From: Streptomyces mutabilis
GTDB taxonomy: Bacteria; Actinomycetota; Actinomycetes; Streptomycetales; Streptomycetaceae
Direction of reading: 5' to 3'
Length of the DNA: 64,000 bases
Assembly: GCF_014649815.1 (NCBI RefSeq)
Contig: NZ_BMTT01000002.1
Location: 1 to 64,000 of the forward strand
The position numbers and the translations under genes were made by a program. The notes below the pieces were generated by a model that ran no database searches, was not told the origin of the DNA, and saw only the letters and a list, made by a program, of their open reading frames with translations. Positions 1-8,018 of the stretch are shown piece after piece (positions within the stretch are counted from its first letter, which is position 1; each line of letters opens with the position of its first letter).

Positions 1-69
1 CAACATCCTCGCGTCTCCAGAACCTTGACAACCCGCCCCAACCCCCAAACTTCACGGCCTTGGTACTAG

Positions 70-101
70 CCGGGGCGCTGTCCGAGCGGACGGCGCCCCG
101 G
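70..101. terminator. Hairpin terminator left of the first gene
   Basis: Two 14-base arms (71-84 and 87-100) are complementary except for one G-T wobble, and the outermost pairs are all G-C. It lies just downstream of the stop of the minus-strand gene at 115-786, so it probably ends that transcript. It could also serve a plus-strand gene beyond the left edge. There is no clear T tract, as is usual in this GC-rich genus. Confidence 0.55.
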
Positions 102-114
102 CACGTGTCCGCGC

Positions 115-786
115 TCAGGCGTACCCCGCGATGTCCTTCACCACGGCGAAAGCCAGCCCGTACGCGCTCATCCCGCGGCCGTACGCCCCGAGATGGACGC
201 CCTGTTCGGTGGAACCGGCGAGCACCCAGCCGAACTCGGACTCCCGGTAGTGGAACGACGTGGGCACGCCGTCCACGGGGAGGGACAGCGTCGTCCAGTC
301 GGCCCCGTCGAGGTCGTCCGCGAGGACCCACGCGGTCTCCGTCTGCTGCTCCAGCCAGTCGTCCCGCAGCGAGTGGTCCATCTGGCCGGGCCAGGTGAAG
401 GACAGCAGCCCCACACCGGCCAGCCAGGCCGCCGAGGACACCGAGGTGGCCTCCAGCAGACCCGTACCGTCGGCACTGCGCCGGTCGGGGTTGGCCGCGA
501 CGGTCACGACGACCGCGAACTTCTCCCTGGCGTCCCGGTCGTCACCGGACGCGTGCTCGTTGCGCACCGACGGTTCGTCGCCGTGCCCGATCGAGCCGTG
601 TTCCACGGTTCCGTCGGCCGCCGCGCCGACCTGCATCAGCCAGCGCCGTCCCGTGAAGGCCTCGTCGAGGCCGTACCACGGGAAGGGCGCACGCAGGTAG
701 CCGTCGAGTGTCCGCCGGTCGGAGGGGACCCCTTGTCCATCCTCCGTGCCCGGCGTCTGCGCGACCGCCTCACTCGTCGTCTCCAT
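115..786 (-). CDS. Conserved hypothetical protein
   Basis: This 223-residue protein has no signal peptide, membrane segment or motif that I can name. It starts METTSEAV and ends KDIAGYA. It is fairly acidic, and the central part (LAGVGLLSFTWPGQMDH, then a Trp-rich stretch) looks like a compact globular fold. An in-frame ATG lies 25 codons upstream, but the ATG at 786 is preferred because an AGGAGG sits about 11 bases before it and the upstream codons read as Arg/Gly-rich noise. It is transcribed in the same direction as tatB, with about 250 bases between them. The function is unknown. I recall related proteins at this position in other Streptomyces, but cannot verify that here. Confidence 0.75.
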   Translation of the reverse strand: METTSEAVAQTPGTEDGQGVPSDRRTLDGYLRAPFPWYGLDEAFTGRRWLMQVGAAADGTVEHGSIGHGDEPSVRNEHASGDDRDAREKFAVVVTVAANPDRRSADGTGLLEATSVSSAAWLAGVGLLSFTWPGQMDHSLRDDWLEQQTETAWVLADDLDGADWTTLSLPVDGVPTSFHYRESEFGWVLAGSTEQGVHLGAYGRGMSAYGLAFAVVKDIAGYA

Positions 787-993
787 GTGCCCGGACGCCT
801 CCTCGCTCTCGTCGGTCCGGAACGGCCCGCCCCCCTTCGGGCGTACTCGTCCGGTCCGCACAACAACTCGGGCAGCATAGCCACACGCCAGGCGGCAGCC
901 GGGAAACCACCCGGCGCGTGGGTCGCACGGGCGTCTCCTTCGGGCCCTGCGCGCCCGGCCCGGAGTGTGAGAAGCGTCACGTACGGTGCGTGC

Positions 994-1020
994 GGCGCGC
1001 GTGGCGCGCGTGGCGCGCGT
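994..1020. repeat. Three tandem 9-bp repeats downstream of tatB
   Basis: The unit GGCGCGCGT occurs three times without a mismatch, just past the tatB stop at 1036. It lies in noncoding DNA and forms alternating purine-pyrimidine sequence. No function is evident; it may reflect replication slippage. Confidence 0.8.
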
Positions 1021-1035
1021 GGTGACGGATTCGGC

Positions 1036-1482
1036 TCAGGTGGCGTCCGCGTCGAAGGGCGGACGGTCGTCGCGGGCCGGGACCTCGGGCTTCTTGGACA
1101 TGTCGACGCGGCCGCCGGTGGAGCCCGACGAGGACGCCGAGCCGGACGACGCCTCCGGCTCACGGCCGTGCACCGCGTCGGTGACCTCGGCCATCTCCTT
1201 CTTCAGGTCGAAGCCGTTGCGGATCTCCTTGAGCCCCAGCTCGTCGTTGTCCAGCTGCTTGCGGATGAACGTCTTGGGGTTGAGGTCCTCGAACTCGAAG
1301 TCCTTGAACTCGGGGCCCAGCTCCTGCCGGATGTCCTGCTTGGCGCTGTCCGAGAACTCCCGGATCTTCCTGATGGTGCGGGACACGTCCTGGATGACCT
1401 TGGGGAGCTTGTCCGGACCGAACACGAGCACGGCGAGGACGACGAGTGTCACCAGCTCGAGTGCGCCTATGTCATTGAACAC
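1036..1482 (-). CDS. tatB: Sec-independent protein translocase TatB
   Basis: This 148-residue protein is the TatB component of the twin-arginine system, which exports folded proteins across the cytoplasmic membrane. The N-terminus has the short TatA/B hydrophobic helix (LELVTLVVLAVLVFGPDKLP) with the conserved Phe-Gly-Pro hinge. An amphipathic helix and a charged, Ser/Gly-rich tail follow, which is the TatB layout. The GTG at 1482 is chosen as start because AAGGAG sits about 7 bases upstream and the hydrophobic helix then begins within ten residues, as in other TatB proteins. An in-frame ATG ten codons upstream is less likely. It follows the HtrA-type protease on the same strand, as in the mycobacterial sigE locus. 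Confidence 0.93.
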   Translation of the reverse strand: MFNDIGALELVTLVVLAVLVFGPDKLPKVIQDVSRTIRKIREFSDSAKQDIRQELGPEFKDFEFEDLNPKTFIRKQLDNDELGLKEIRNGFDLKKEMAEVTDAVHGREPEASSGSASSSGSTGGRVDMSKKPEVPARDDRPPFDADAT

Positions 1483-1629
1483 CTGAAGCTCCTTGGGATG
1501 TCCGGGCCGCAACCACGGTACCCGCCGATCCCGTGCGACCGGTACCGTCCCGTGAGCCCCGAGTGGGTGTATGCGGGCGCTTTCCGAATTGTTTGCCTTC
1601 CTGGCCCCTTGTCGGGAGGTGTGCAGCGG

Positions 1630-3744
1630 TCAGTCCCCGTCGGAGGAGCCGAGTACGAGTGAGACGTGCGTCTCCTTGCCGTCGCGCTCCAGGGTCAGGT
1701 CCAGGCGGTCGCCGGGGCGGTGGGCGCGGGTCCTGACGATGAGCTCCTCGCCGGAGTGCACGCGTCTGCCGTCGACGGCGGTGATCACGTCCCCCGCCCT
1801 GATGCCGGCCTCGGCGCCCGGTCCGCCCGTGGTGACCGGGGGTCCGCCGGCGCTGCCCTTGGCCGCCACGCGGGCGCCGTCGCCGGAGTAGGCCATGTCG
1901 AGGGTGATGCCGATGACCGGGTGGGTGGCCCTGCCGGTGTTGATCAGCTCCTCGGCCACGCGCTTGCCCTGGTTGATGGGGATGGCGAAGCCCAGCCCTA
2001 TCGAGCCGGACTGGCCGCCGTCGGACTCGGTGCCGCCGCCGTCGGCGGACCGGATGGCGGAGTTGATGCCGATGGCCCGGCCCTGGGCGTCCAGGAGGGG
2101 GCCGCCGGAGTTGCCGGGGTTGATCGGCGCGTCGGTCTGCAGGGCGTCGACGTACGACACGTCGCTGCCGTCGCCCTCCTCGCCGCCCGCCGTGATGGGC
2201 CGCTCCTTGGCGCTGATGATGCCGGAGGTGACGGTGCCCGCCAGGTCGAAGGGGGCACCGATGGCGACCACGGGGTCGCCGACCCGCACGTTGTCGGAGT
2301 TGCCGAGGGGCATGGGGGTGAGGCCGCTGACGCCCTTGACCTTCACCACGGCGAGGTCGTATCCGCCGTCCCGGCCGACGACCGTGGCCTCGGCGGTGTC
2401 GCCGCTGTTGAAGGTGACGGTGATCTCGCCACCGCTTCCGGCGGGTTCCACGACGTGGTTGTTGGTCAGGATGTGGCCGCGGTCGTCGAGGACGAAGCCG
2501 GTGCCGGTACCCGCGGCGTCGCCGCCGCTCACGTGCAGGGTCACCACGCTGGGCAGGGCGCGGGCGGCGATCCCGGCCACGCTGTCCGGCGCCCGCTCGG
2601 CCGCCTCATTCCCGGCCTGGGGCAGCTCCACGGTGCCGATGCCGCCGTTGCGTTCAAGATAGGTGCCCAGGGCGCCGCCGATGCCGCCGGAGACCAGCGC
2701 GATGATCAGCGCCCCGCCGACGATCACCTTCCTGGCCCGCCTGCGCCGCTGGTCCCGCGTGGGTACGGCCGCGCCGCTCTGCTGGAGGGAGGCGGCGGCC
2801 GAGGCGGCCCACGGGTCGTAACGCCGCCAGGGGTCGGCGTCCGTTCCGTCTCCTCCGGTCCCTGCCGCGGCCGGGGCGGCGACAGGGGCGTCGGCGAACG
2901 CCGGGCCGGGCGCCGTGCCGGGGAGCTGGGCCGGGGACGGCACGGCAGGGGCGGGGGCGGAGGCGGGGGGTACGACGGGGACGCCGGGCGCCGGCGGAGC
3001 GGGCGGCGGGGTGTCGGCGAACGCCGGGTCGGGCAGCGCGCCCGGGGGCGGTGCCACGGGCACGTCGCCGGTGTGGAACGCCGCCGCGACCGTGCCGTGC
3101 GCCGACGTCGTCGCCGGGTGCTGCACCGGCGGTGCGGGGGCCCAGGGGCCCGGCTCGCCGTACGGAGGGGTGCTGTACGGGTCGGGGTCGTGCAGCGGCC
3201 TGGGGCGCTCGGCGACCGACGCGGCACCCTTGAGGTCGCCGGCCGGTTGGGCGTCACCGTCCGTGCCGGTGGGAAGAGCCGCGTCGGCGTCGGCGGCGGC
3301 GACGGGCGGGACGGCGTCGGTCCGGTCGGCCTGCGCGGCGGCGTCGCCGTCCGTGTCCCTGCGGACACCCGTACCGTCGCCCTCCGAGCCCGTGCGGACA
3401 CCCGTACCGTCGTCACCGGGCGTGCGCACGCCCGTGTTCTCGGCGCCGGTCCGGCGTGGGCCGGCGTGCGGGGCCGTCGCCGCGCGCGGGCTCGCGTCGG
3501 CGGGGCTGCCCGCGTCCGCCGCGGTGCCGTCCGCCGTCGGCCGGTCCAGTTCGTAGTCCCCCGTGCCGGCCGCGACGGGCGCCGGGCGGTCCAGCTCGAA
3601 GTCGCCCCCGTCGGCCGCCTCCTCACCCGTGGCGGTGCTCCGGGCCGCGCGAGGGCGTTGCAGCTCGAAGTCGCCGTCGGTCGCGTCGTCGGACGAGCGG
3701 GGACGGCTCCACCACTTCGCCTTCGTGGGCTTCCCCTCGTTCAT
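1630..3744 (-). CDS. HtrA/DegP-type membrane-anchored serine protease with PDZ domain
   Basis: This 704-residue extracytoplasmic quality-control protease has a long, low-complexity Pro/Ala/Gly-rich N-terminal part (about residues 1-330) that should lie in the cytoplasm. One membrane helix follows (about 336-361, rich in Ile/Gly/Val). Outside comes a trypsin-like domain with the catalytic triad visible as NNHVV (His, near 430), YDLAVV (Asp, near 462) and NPGNSGGP (Ser, near 545). A C-terminal PDZ domain (about 600-700) contains AGIRAGDVITAVDGRRV. GGGGGAG lies before the ATG. It sits between the anti-sigma gene and tatB. By analogy with mycobacterial HtrA it may act in the envelope-stress response controlled by the neighbouring ECF sigma factor, which is inference. 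The cytoplasmic extension is much longer than in DegP. Confidence 0.92.
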   Translation of the reverse strand: MNEGKPTKAKWWSRPRSSDDATDGDFELQRPRAARSTATGEEAADGGDFELDRPAPVAAGTGDYELDRPTADGTAADAGSPADASPRAATAPHAGPRRTGAENTGVRTPGDDGTGVRTGSEGDGTGVRRDTDGDAAAQADRTDAVPPVAAADADAALPTGTDGDAQPAGDLKGAASVAERPRPLHDPDPYSTPPYGEPGPWAPAPPVQHPATTSAHGTVAAAFHTGDVPVAPPPGALPDPAFADTPPPAPPAPGVPVVPPASAPAPAVPSPAQLPGTAPGPAFADAPVAAPAAAGTGGDGTDADPWRRYDPWAASAAASLQQSGAAVPTRDQRRRRARKVIVGGALIIALVSGGIGGALGTYLERNGGIGTVELPQAGNEAAERAPDSVAGIAARALPSVVTLHVSGGDAAGTGTGFVLDDRGHILTNNHVVEPAGSGGEITVTFNSGDTAEATVVGRDGGYDLAVVKVKGVSGLTPMPLGNSDNVRVGDPVVAIGAPFDLAGTVTSGIISAKERPITAGGEEGDGSDVSYVDALQTDAPINPGNSGGPLLDAQGRAIGINSAIRSADGGGTESDGGQSGSIGLGFAIPINQGKRVAEELINTGRATHPVIGITLDMAYSGDGARVAAKGSAGGPPVTTGGPGAEAGIRAGDVITAVDGRRVHSGEELIVRTRAHRPGDRLDLTLERDGKETHVSLVLGSSDGD

Positions 3745-3839
3745 GTCTCCCCCACAGCTGGCCGCAGTTCGTCGGCTCCAAGTGCTCTGGCGCCGTCCCG
3801 GGATTCAATCAGGTTCACGGGCCGGTGCGCAGATCCCGG

Positions 3840-4829
3840 TCAGGGAGCCGGACGGTGGGAGGCGGCGGGGGGCACCACCGGGTAGGGGGTTGTGAGCGGG
3901 CCGGGGACGGGTGCGGCGAGCAGGCCGGGTGGCCTGACGTCGGATGCGGTCGCCCAGGAGGTCAGCGCGAGGGGCGGGACCGCTGCGAGCGGACGTATCA
4001 GCGGCGACACGGCGGCGGCACCGGCCCTCACCGGAGTGGTCAGCGCGCGAACGACCTGCTCCCGTGGGCCGGCTCCCGCGGGGGCCGGCAGTCCGGGCAG
4101 CAGCGGCGCGGCCTCGGTGGGGGCGACGGGGCTCTCACCGAGCGCCCGCTGTCCCTGGGACTGGCCGAGCAGCGGCGTGCCCGAGCGGCGGCGCTGGCTC
4201 TCCGAGGTCGTGGCCGTGCCGGCGCCCTGGGTGCGCGCCGGCGTCACATTGCTGCCGCTGCCGGAGCCCCGCGCCTCCGTGGTGGTGTCCGGCGTGCCGA
4301 CGGTGACGCCGCCCAGCGCGATCGCGGCCAGCGACACCGCTCCGGCGGCGGCGAACGCGAACCGCAGGCCGCGCGAGGACGACCGCTCGGCCTCGTGCCG
4401 GCTCACGTCGTGGATGCGGAAGCCGCGCCCCGGCGAGAGCGGCGCCAGCACGGAGGAGTGCGGCCGGGCGGGAACGTAGCCGAACTCGAAGCGCTCGCCC
4501 CGATTCGTCCCGAAGACCCCGTCGAGACCCCCGGAGAAGCCTGAGCCGTCCAGCGGGGAGCCGCCACCGTCCACGTCGCCTCCGCCCGGCAGCCCCTGGA
4601 GGCGGGCCAGGAAGCTCTCGGACGGGGCCGGCGGTGCCGCCTCGGCGAAGACGTTCTTCAACCGGCGTTGCGCGTCGACCTCCGCCTTGCACTTCGGACA
4701 GGTGGCCACGTGTGCGAGGACGCGCTCACGCGCGTCATGACCGAGCTCCCCGTCCACCAGGGCGGAGAGTCGGTCTCCCAGATGCTGTTCCGCGAGGTGT
4801 CCCTCGGATTCACGCCGTGACCCACTCAC
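3840..4829 (-). CDS. Zinc-finger (ZAS) anti-sigma factor, RseA-like
   Basis: This 329-residue membrane protein is predicted to bind and silence the ECF sigma factor encoded just upstream. The N-terminal domain carries the HxxxCxxC zinc motif as HVATCPKC, preceded by a helix with [11 protein letters not shown], typical of zf-HC2 anti-sigma domains. A membrane helix lies near residues 150-175 ([17 protein letters not shown]). The outer tail is long and Pro/Ala/Thr-rich with no domain that I recognise. The start is a GTG at 4829 that shares four bases with the TGA of the sigma gene, so the two are probably translationally coupled at a fixed ratio. The order sigma, anti-sigma, HtrA, TatB is that of mycobacterial sigE-rseA-htrA-tatB. 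Confidence 0.9.
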   Translation of the reverse strand: MSGSRRESEGHLAEQHLGDRLSALVDGELGHDARERVLAHVATCPKCKAEVDAQRRLKNVFAEAAPPAPSESFLARLQGLPGGGDVDGGGSPLDGSGFSGGLDGVFGTNRGERFEFGYVPARPHSSVLAPLSPGRGFRIHDVSRHEAERSSSRGLRFAFAAAGAVSLAAIALGGVTVGTPDTTTEARGSGSGSNVTPARTQGAGTATTSESQRRRSGTPLLGQSQGQRALGESPVAPTEAAPLLPGLPAPAGAGPREQVVRALTTPVRAGAAAVSPLIRPLAAVPPLALTSWATASDVRPPGLLAAPVPGPLTTPYPVVPPAASHRPAP

Positions 4830-5611
4830 GCGCTCGTGCCCCCTCCTCCCAGTGCGGGAACACGGGCCGCGAACGTGCGACGCTCCGCGCGGGCCTCGGG
4901 AGAGCGGTGCGCGAGTGCCTTGCGCAGCTGGGACCGGCCGCGGTGGATCCGGGAGCGGACCGTGCCGAGCTTGACGCCGAGCGTCGCGGCGATCTCCTCG
5001 TACGACAGCCCCTCGATGTCACACAGGACGACGGCCGCGCGGAACTCGGGCGCGAGGGTGTCCAGGGCCTGCTGGACGTCCGCGTCGAAGTGGGCGTCGT
5101 GGAAGACCTGCTGCGGGGTGGGCTCCTTGCTGGGCAGCCGCTCGGCCGCGTCGTCGCCGAGCGCGTCGAAGCGGATGCGCTGCTTGCGGCGGACCATGTC
5201 CAGGAAGAGATTGGTGGTGATCCGGTGCAGCCAGCCCTCGAAGGTGCCCGGCGTGTACGTCGACAAGGACCTGAAGACACGGACGAAGACCTCCTGGGTG
5301 AGGTCCTCGGCGTCGTGCTGGTTGCCGGTGAGGCGGTAGGCGAGGCGGTAGACCCGGCCGCTGTGGGTGCTGACGATCTCCTCCCAGGTGGGCGGAGTCC
5401 ACGCCTGCCCGTCCGCGTCGCTGGAGAAGGTCGCGGTCTGGGTGTGTCCCGTGCCGGGACGGTCGGCGTGGCTGTGGTCAGCAGCGGTGTCGTTCACGGA
5501 TTTCGGCCTGCCTGCCGATCCGAGGAAGCGCCGCAGCACTCCACCCCGATCCGCGGGCGCGGCCGCACCTCCCCTGTCGGCTCTGGTGGTGTCCAGTGGA
5601 GCCCCTACCAT
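4826..5611 (-). CDS. ECF-type RNA polymerase sigma factor (mycobacterial SigE-like)
   Basis: This 261-residue sigma factor belongs to the sigma-70 ECF group. Region 2 lies near residues 75-145 ([26 protein letters not shown], the core-binding and -10 element) and region 4 near 185-240 ([24 protein letters not shown], the -35 helix-turn-helix). The first 70 residues are an unstructured extension, as in mycobacterial SigE. The ATG at 5611 was chosen over an ATG 65 codons further up because GAGGTGG precedes it and the upstream region contains a promoter-like motif. The cognate anti-sigma gene overlaps its stop by four bases. A GGGAACCC-N15-CGTTC element at 5771-5798 suggests autoregulation. This is not the S. 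coelicolor gene usually called sigE, so no symbol is given. Confidence 0.92.
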   Translation of the reverse strand: MVGAPLDTTRADRGGAAAPADRGGVLRRFLGSAGRPKSVNDTAADHSHADRPGTGHTQTATFSSDADGQAWTPPTWEEIVSTHSGRVYRLAYRLTGNQHDAEDLTQEVFVRVFRSLSTYTPGTFEGWLHRITTNLFLDMVRRKQRIRFDALGDDAAERLPSKEPTPQQVFHDAHFDADVQQALDTLAPEFRAAVVLCDIEGLSYEEIAATLGVKLGTVRSRIHRGRSQLRKALAHRSPEARAERRTFAARVPALGGGGTSA

Positions 5612-5770
5612 AGCCACCTCGCCCGTTAGCTCCGGATAAGCGGTTTTACGAGAATTTGATCTGGGCTGACACGGCTCGTACGGCTGCGTCAGCACTTGCT
5701 CGGCACCCTGGCCCACTTCGCTGCCCCCGTCGCGTCCGGCCGTCCAGTCGTCCCTTTTTGCTCTCCCCTT

Positions 5771-5798
5771 GAACGACCGGTCCCATCTGCGGGTTCCC
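5771..5798 (-). promoter_or_regulatory. ECF-type promoter upstream of the sigma gene
   Basis: Read on the minus strand, the sequence is GGGAACCC, 15 bases, then CGTTC. It fits the GGAACYY-N15/16-GTT pattern described for ECF sigma factors of the SigE class. It would start transcription about 150 bases upstream of the sigma ATG at 5611. Many ECF genes are transcribed by their own product, so autoregulation is the natural reading, but the assignment is from sequence only. Confidence 0.55.
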
Positions 5799-5850
5799 GG
5801 CGCCAACGGATACAGTCACGCCGAGGCAACAACGGGGACAGGAGAGGGTC

Positions 5851-6483
5851 ATTACCGGCAACCGGCAGACGAGCTGGGCGTTCGCCGACGCCTATGTCGC
5901 CGAGGACGACGCGCTGCTCTGGGCCCGCGACCGGGCCCGCGAGGCGGGCCTGCGCTCGGTACCCCCGGGCACCGGCTCCGCTCTGGGGTTGCTCGCCGCC
6001 GCCGTGGACGCGAAGGCGGTCGCGGAGATCGGCACCGGCTGCGGCGTTTCCGGTATCCATCTGCTGCACGGAATGCGGCCGGACGGCGTACTGACCACGG
6101 TCGACCCGGAACCGGAGCACCAGCAGTTCGCCCGTCAGGCCTTCCGCGCCGCGGGCTTCGCCAGCAACCGGGCCCGGTTCATCCCGGGCCGCGCCCTGGA
6201 CGTCCTGCCCCGGCTCGCGGACGCCGGCTACGACCTCGTCTTCTGCGACGGCGACCGTCTGGAGTACCTCGACTACCTCGCTGAATCGTTGCGTCTGCTG
6301 CGCCCCGGAGGCCTCGTCGCCTTCGAAGGCGTCTTCGGCACCGGTCGGACGATCGACTCCGGACCGCAGCCCACCGAGGTGCTGCGGCTGCGGGAACTGC
6401 TGCGCGCGGTCAGGGACAGTCAGGAACTGGTGCCGTCACTGCTGCCGGTGGGCGACGGCCTGCTGTGCGCCGTGAAAAGGTGA
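5851..6483 (+). CDS. SAM-dependent O-methyltransferase, probable ATT start
   Basis: This class I methyltransferase of the small O-methyltransferase (PF01596-like) family has about 210 residues. The SAM motif reads AVAEIGTGCGVSG, followed by TTVDPEPEHQ (acidic residue that binds the SAM ribose) and DLVFCDGDRLEY. The substrate is unknown. The reading frame is clearly coding back to 5851 (TGNRQTSWAFADAYVAEDD), but contains no ATG, GTG or TTG before a TTG at 5989, which would remove part of the fold. A GGAGAGG lies just before an ATT at 5851, so that ATT is the likely start. The gene is divergent from the ECF sigma gene, as in mycobacteria (Rv1220c beside sigE). A strong hairpin ends it at 6553-6590. 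Confidence 0.87.
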   Translation: MTGNRQTSWAFADAYVAEDDALLWARDRAREAGLRSVPPGTGSALGLLAAAVDAKAVAEIGTGCGVSGIHLLHGMRPDGVLTTVDPEPEHQQFARQAFRAAGFASNRARFIPGRALDVLPRLADAGYDLVFCDGDRLEYLDYLAESLRLLRPGGLVAFEGVFGTGRTIDSGPQPTEVLRLRELLRAVRDSQELVPSLLPVGDGLLCAVKR

Positions 6484-6552
6484 ATCAACCGCCCGTACGG
6501 CCCATGGAAACGGCGCGCGATTTACGGGACGGCGCACGGCGGAAGCGGAAGC

Positions 6553-6590
6553 CAGTCGCCCCGGCACCGCGTGCGGCACCGGGGCGACTG
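6553..6590. terminator. Bidirectional terminator between O-methyltransferase and DUF3117 gene
   Basis: Perfect 12-base arms (6553-6564 and 6579-6590) enclose a 14-base loop with a small inner CCGC/GCGG stem. It sits between two convergent genes and can serve both. Confidence 0.75.
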
Positions 6591-6612
6591 AACGGGTATG
6601 GTCGCTCGCGCG

Positions 6613-6780
6613 TCAGCCGACGACCTGCTTGAGGGCGTCGCCGAGCGCGTCGGCCTCATCGGGGGTCAGCTCGACGACGAGCCGCCCGCCGCCTTCGAGC
6701 GGAACGCGCATGACGATGCCCCGCCCCTCCTTGGTCACCTCGAGCGGGCCATCGCCCGTCCGCGGCTTCATGGCCGCCAT
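6613..6780 (-). CDS. DUF3117 family small protein
   Basis: This 55-residue protein starts MAAMKPRTGDGPLEVTKEGR and continues with a regular beta-strand pattern (GIVMRVPLEGGGRLVVELTP) and a short C-terminal helix. It matches DUF3117, a small actinobacterial family of unknown function. GGAAGGGG lies about 7 bases before the ATG. It is convergent with the methyltransferase and divergent from the enoyl-CoA hydratase. The frame stays open far upstream, but only by reading antisense to the hydratase gene, so the short form is taken. Confidence 0.88.
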   Translation of the reverse strand: MAAMKPRTGDGPLEVTKEGRGIVMRVPLEGGGRLVVELTPDEADALGDALKQVVG

Positions 6781-7146
6781 GCTCGTTCCCCTTCCTGATA
6801 CCAGCTCACCGTCACCGCCGACGGCCCGTGAGGGCACGCGCAATCCGGCCCGGACGCGCGACACCGGCATCGAACACATTGCTTCCCAGCCATTATCCCG
6901 CATCCCACGACCCGATGACCAACATCGGTCGGCATCGCTTGGGCAACGCACGCGAGCAAAACCACTCAATTCGGCGATGTGACTGCGATACTGCGCGCCC
7001 TCGCCCACTTCCGCCGAATGGATACGGACCGGAAACCTTTGACGCAGGTCACATCCGCGGAGCGATCCACTTCCGATGATCTCCGTCATGCTGAGTGCCG
7101 GACACACACGTACGACCACGACCGTCCACGACGCGGAGGGGAACCC
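6781..7146. other. Divergent intergenic region, 366 bp
   Basis: No gene is visible here. The region is richer in A/T than its surroundings and must hold the promoters of the DUF3117 gene (minus) and the enoyl-CoA hydratase (plus). On the minus strand a GATAAT near 6892-6897 lies 19 bases from a TTGGTC, a weak promoter candidate for DUF3117. On the plus strand TTGACG near 7036 has no good -10 partner. Confidence 0.5.
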
Positions 7147-7950
7147 ATGGCCGACACCGTGCTCTACGAGGTGAGCGACGGGCTCGCGACGATCACGCTG
7201 AACCGCCCCGAGGCGATGAACGCGCTGAACATCGAGACCAAGGTCGCGCTCCGGGACGCGGTGCGTTCCGCGGCGGCCGACGAGGCCGTACGGGCGGTGC
7301 TGCTGACCGCGGCCGGGGACCGGGCGTTCTGCGTCGGGCAGGACCTCAAGGAGCACATCGGGCTGCTTGCCGCCGACCGGGAGACGGGCTCGGGCGAGAC
7401 CATGAGCACGGTGCGCGAGCACTACAACCCGATCGTGCGGGCGCTGGCGGACGCGCGGAAACCGGTGGTCGCCGCCGTGAACGGCGTGGCGGCCGGGGCG
7501 GGCTTCGGCTTCGCGCTCGCGGCGGACTACCGGATCGTCGCGGACACGGCGGCGTTCAACACGTCCTTCGCGGGTGTCGCGCTCACGGCCGACTCGGGGA
7601 TCTCCTGGACGCTGCCGCGCGTGGTCGGCCCCGGGCGCGCCACCGACCTGCTGCTCTTCCCGCGCAGCATCAAGGCGCAGGAGGCGTACGAGCTGGGCAT
7701 CGCCAACCGGGTCGTGCCCGCCGCCGACCTGCGTGCCGAGGCGGAGAAGGTTGCGCGGACCCTGGCCGAGGGGCCGACCGTCGCCTACACGGCGCTCAAG
7801 GAGTCGGTGGCGTTCGGGCTGACGCACTCGCTGGACGAGACCCTGGAGAAGGAGGACGAGCTGCAGTCCCGGGCCGGGTCCTCCGAAGACCACGCGATCG
7901 CGGTGCGGGCCTTCGTGAACAAGGAGAAGCCGAACTACTCGGGCCGCTGA
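7147..7950 (+). CDS. Enoyl-CoA hydratase/isomerase family protein
   Basis: This 267-residue crotonase-fold protein is expected to act on CoA thioesters, for example in fatty-acid or phenylacetate degradation. It shows the family features in order: the N-terminal ATITLNRPEAMNALN, the oxyanion-hole segments (DRAFCVGQDLKEH and AVNGVAAGAGFGFALAADYR), and GLTADSG/SWTLPRVVG. The second oxyanion segment resembles PaaG-type isomerases. GAGGGGAA lies five bases before the ATG at 7147. The exact substrate cannot be read from sequence. It stands alone, convergent with tag. Confidence 0.9.
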   Translation: MADTVLYEVSDGLATITLNRPEAMNALNIETKVALRDAVRSAAADEAVRAVLLTAAGDRAFCVGQDLKEHIGLLAADRETGSGETMSTVREHYNPIVRALADARKPVVAAVNGVAAGAGFGFALAADYRIVADTAAFNTSFAGVALTADSGISWTLPRVVGPGRATDLLLFPRSIKAQEAYELGIANRVVPAADLRAEAEKVARTLAEGPTVAYTALKESVAFGLTHSLDETLEKEDELQSRAGSSEDHAIAVRAFVNKEKPNYSGR

Positions 7951-8018
7951 GCTCCCGACCGGCGTCCCGTCGGCGGCCGCGGATCCGTTCGTGGCCGCTC
8001 GCGCCGACCCCTCGCCTC

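Noticed and set aside
1666-3885. 739-codon plus-strand frame
   Set aside because: It is antisense to the HtrA-type protease; Gly/Arg-rich mirror sequence.
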